Below are positions 63,876 to 64,000 of a stretch of 64,000 bases of DNA, piece after piece. The stretch's first letter is position 1. Every line of letters begins with the position of its first letter. The translations under genes and the position numbers were made by a program. The notes beneath the pieces are model-generated. The model was given only the letters and a program-made list of their open reading frames with translations, did no database searches and had not been told where the DNA came from. This DNA is from Thiobacillus denitrificans (GTDB lineage: Bacteria > Pseudomonadota > Gammaproteobacteria > Burkholderiales > Thiobacillaceae). The stretch is from NCBI GenBank assembly GCA_020723405.1, contig DYIY01000001.1:1-64000 (forward strand), written 5' to 3'.

Positions 63876-64000
63876 TCACTGCACGGGCACGTGCAGGACA
63901 CCGATCCCGAAACCGAGCTGCCCCGGGCTGGCGATGAATTCGTCCACCTGCTGGCCCGGCTTGAGGCGCTTCCAGAACTGGTACACCTGGTTGTCTTCCA
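63876..64000 (-). CDS. C-terminal end of an unidentified protein
   Basis: The last 41 codons of a gene that enters from the right edge. The visible residues are EDNQVYQFWKRLKPGQQ, VDEFIASPGQLGFGIGVL and HVPVQ-stop. It lies 43 bases upstream of the acetyltransferase start in the same direction and has typical local codon use. Too little is present to name a family. Confidence 0.6.
   Translation of the reverse strand, partial: EDNQVYQFWKRLKPGQQVDEFIASPGQLGFGIGVLHVPVQ

Noticed and set aside
58175..64000. Evidence of a mobile island around the glycan genes
   Set aside because: No integrase, transposase or direct repeats seen, and codon use looks like the rest of the window.

Overview
The window is a dense piece of a high-GC (by eye about two thirds G+C) proteobacterial chromosome. 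The best guess is a betaproteobacterium of the Rhodocyclales/Nitrosomonadales kind. Supporting signs are the EarP/EF-P pair with Arg32 in EF-P, a hemerythrin/DUF2249/NnrS-like operon behind an FNR-type box, the NtrB/NtrC pair, and overlapping operons with ATGA/GTGA junctions. No phage genes or insertion sequence are seen. The assignment is inference; no 16S rRNA is present.

Layout. 1-3.4 kb: a type VI secretion VgrG, a small coupled upstream ORF and the start of a LysM protein (all minus strand). 3.5-5.6 kb: nitric-oxide/anaerobiosis operon (hemerythrin, DUF2249, polytopic membrane protein). 5.7-8.9 kb: nitronate monooxygenase and a secreted subtilase. 8.9-10.8 kb: earP and efp, the arginine-rhamnosylation route for elongation factor P. 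10.9-15.7 kb: purine salvage (mtnP, hpt), rlmB, rnr and tRNA-Leu(CAG). 15.8-22.5 kb: Uma2 protein, MATE transporter, short malic enzyme, and a PhnD-like binding protein in an operon with a GGDEF/EAL protein. 22.6-32.4 kb: aconitase, a DUF302 protein, the tsaB-rimI-udg-lemA operon, a HIRAN protein, a repeat-rich exported protein and a DinG-family helicase. 32.5-38.0 kb: hydrolase plus a second GGDEF/EAL protein, then zwf and gnd. 38.0-39.9 kb: an ECF sigma factor, an anti-sigma factor whose periplasmic part is a DsrE-like domain, and a divergent secreted DsrE protein. 39.9-46 kb: an Aer-like chemoreceptor, glycogen synthase, ntrC and ntrB. 46-50.9 kb: pyruvate:ferredoxin oxidoreductase and a dihydroorotate dehydrogenase-like protein. 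50.9-55 kb: LPS-kinase-like protein, MsbA and MgtE. 55-64 kb: a surface-glycan cluster with GDP-fucose synthesis (gmd, fcl), a GT10 fucosyltransferase, three further glycosyltransferases, two paralogous methyltransferases around a sulfotransferase, and a hexapeptide acetyltransferase.

Two things stand out. First, the sigma/anti-sigma/DsrE locus looks like a self-contained envelope thiol- or sulfur-sensing switch: two divergent ECF-type promoters with the same -35 (GGAAT), the same 17-nt spacer length and the same -10 (CGTCCTA) drive the sigma operon and the secreted DsrE gene. Second, the chromosome carries several dispersed palindromic repeat families. At least one has inserted in frame into essential-type enzymes (EarP, NifJ), and a low-complexity element sits in aconitase. 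Paired units with an identical 28-nt spacer occur both between genes and inside nifJ.
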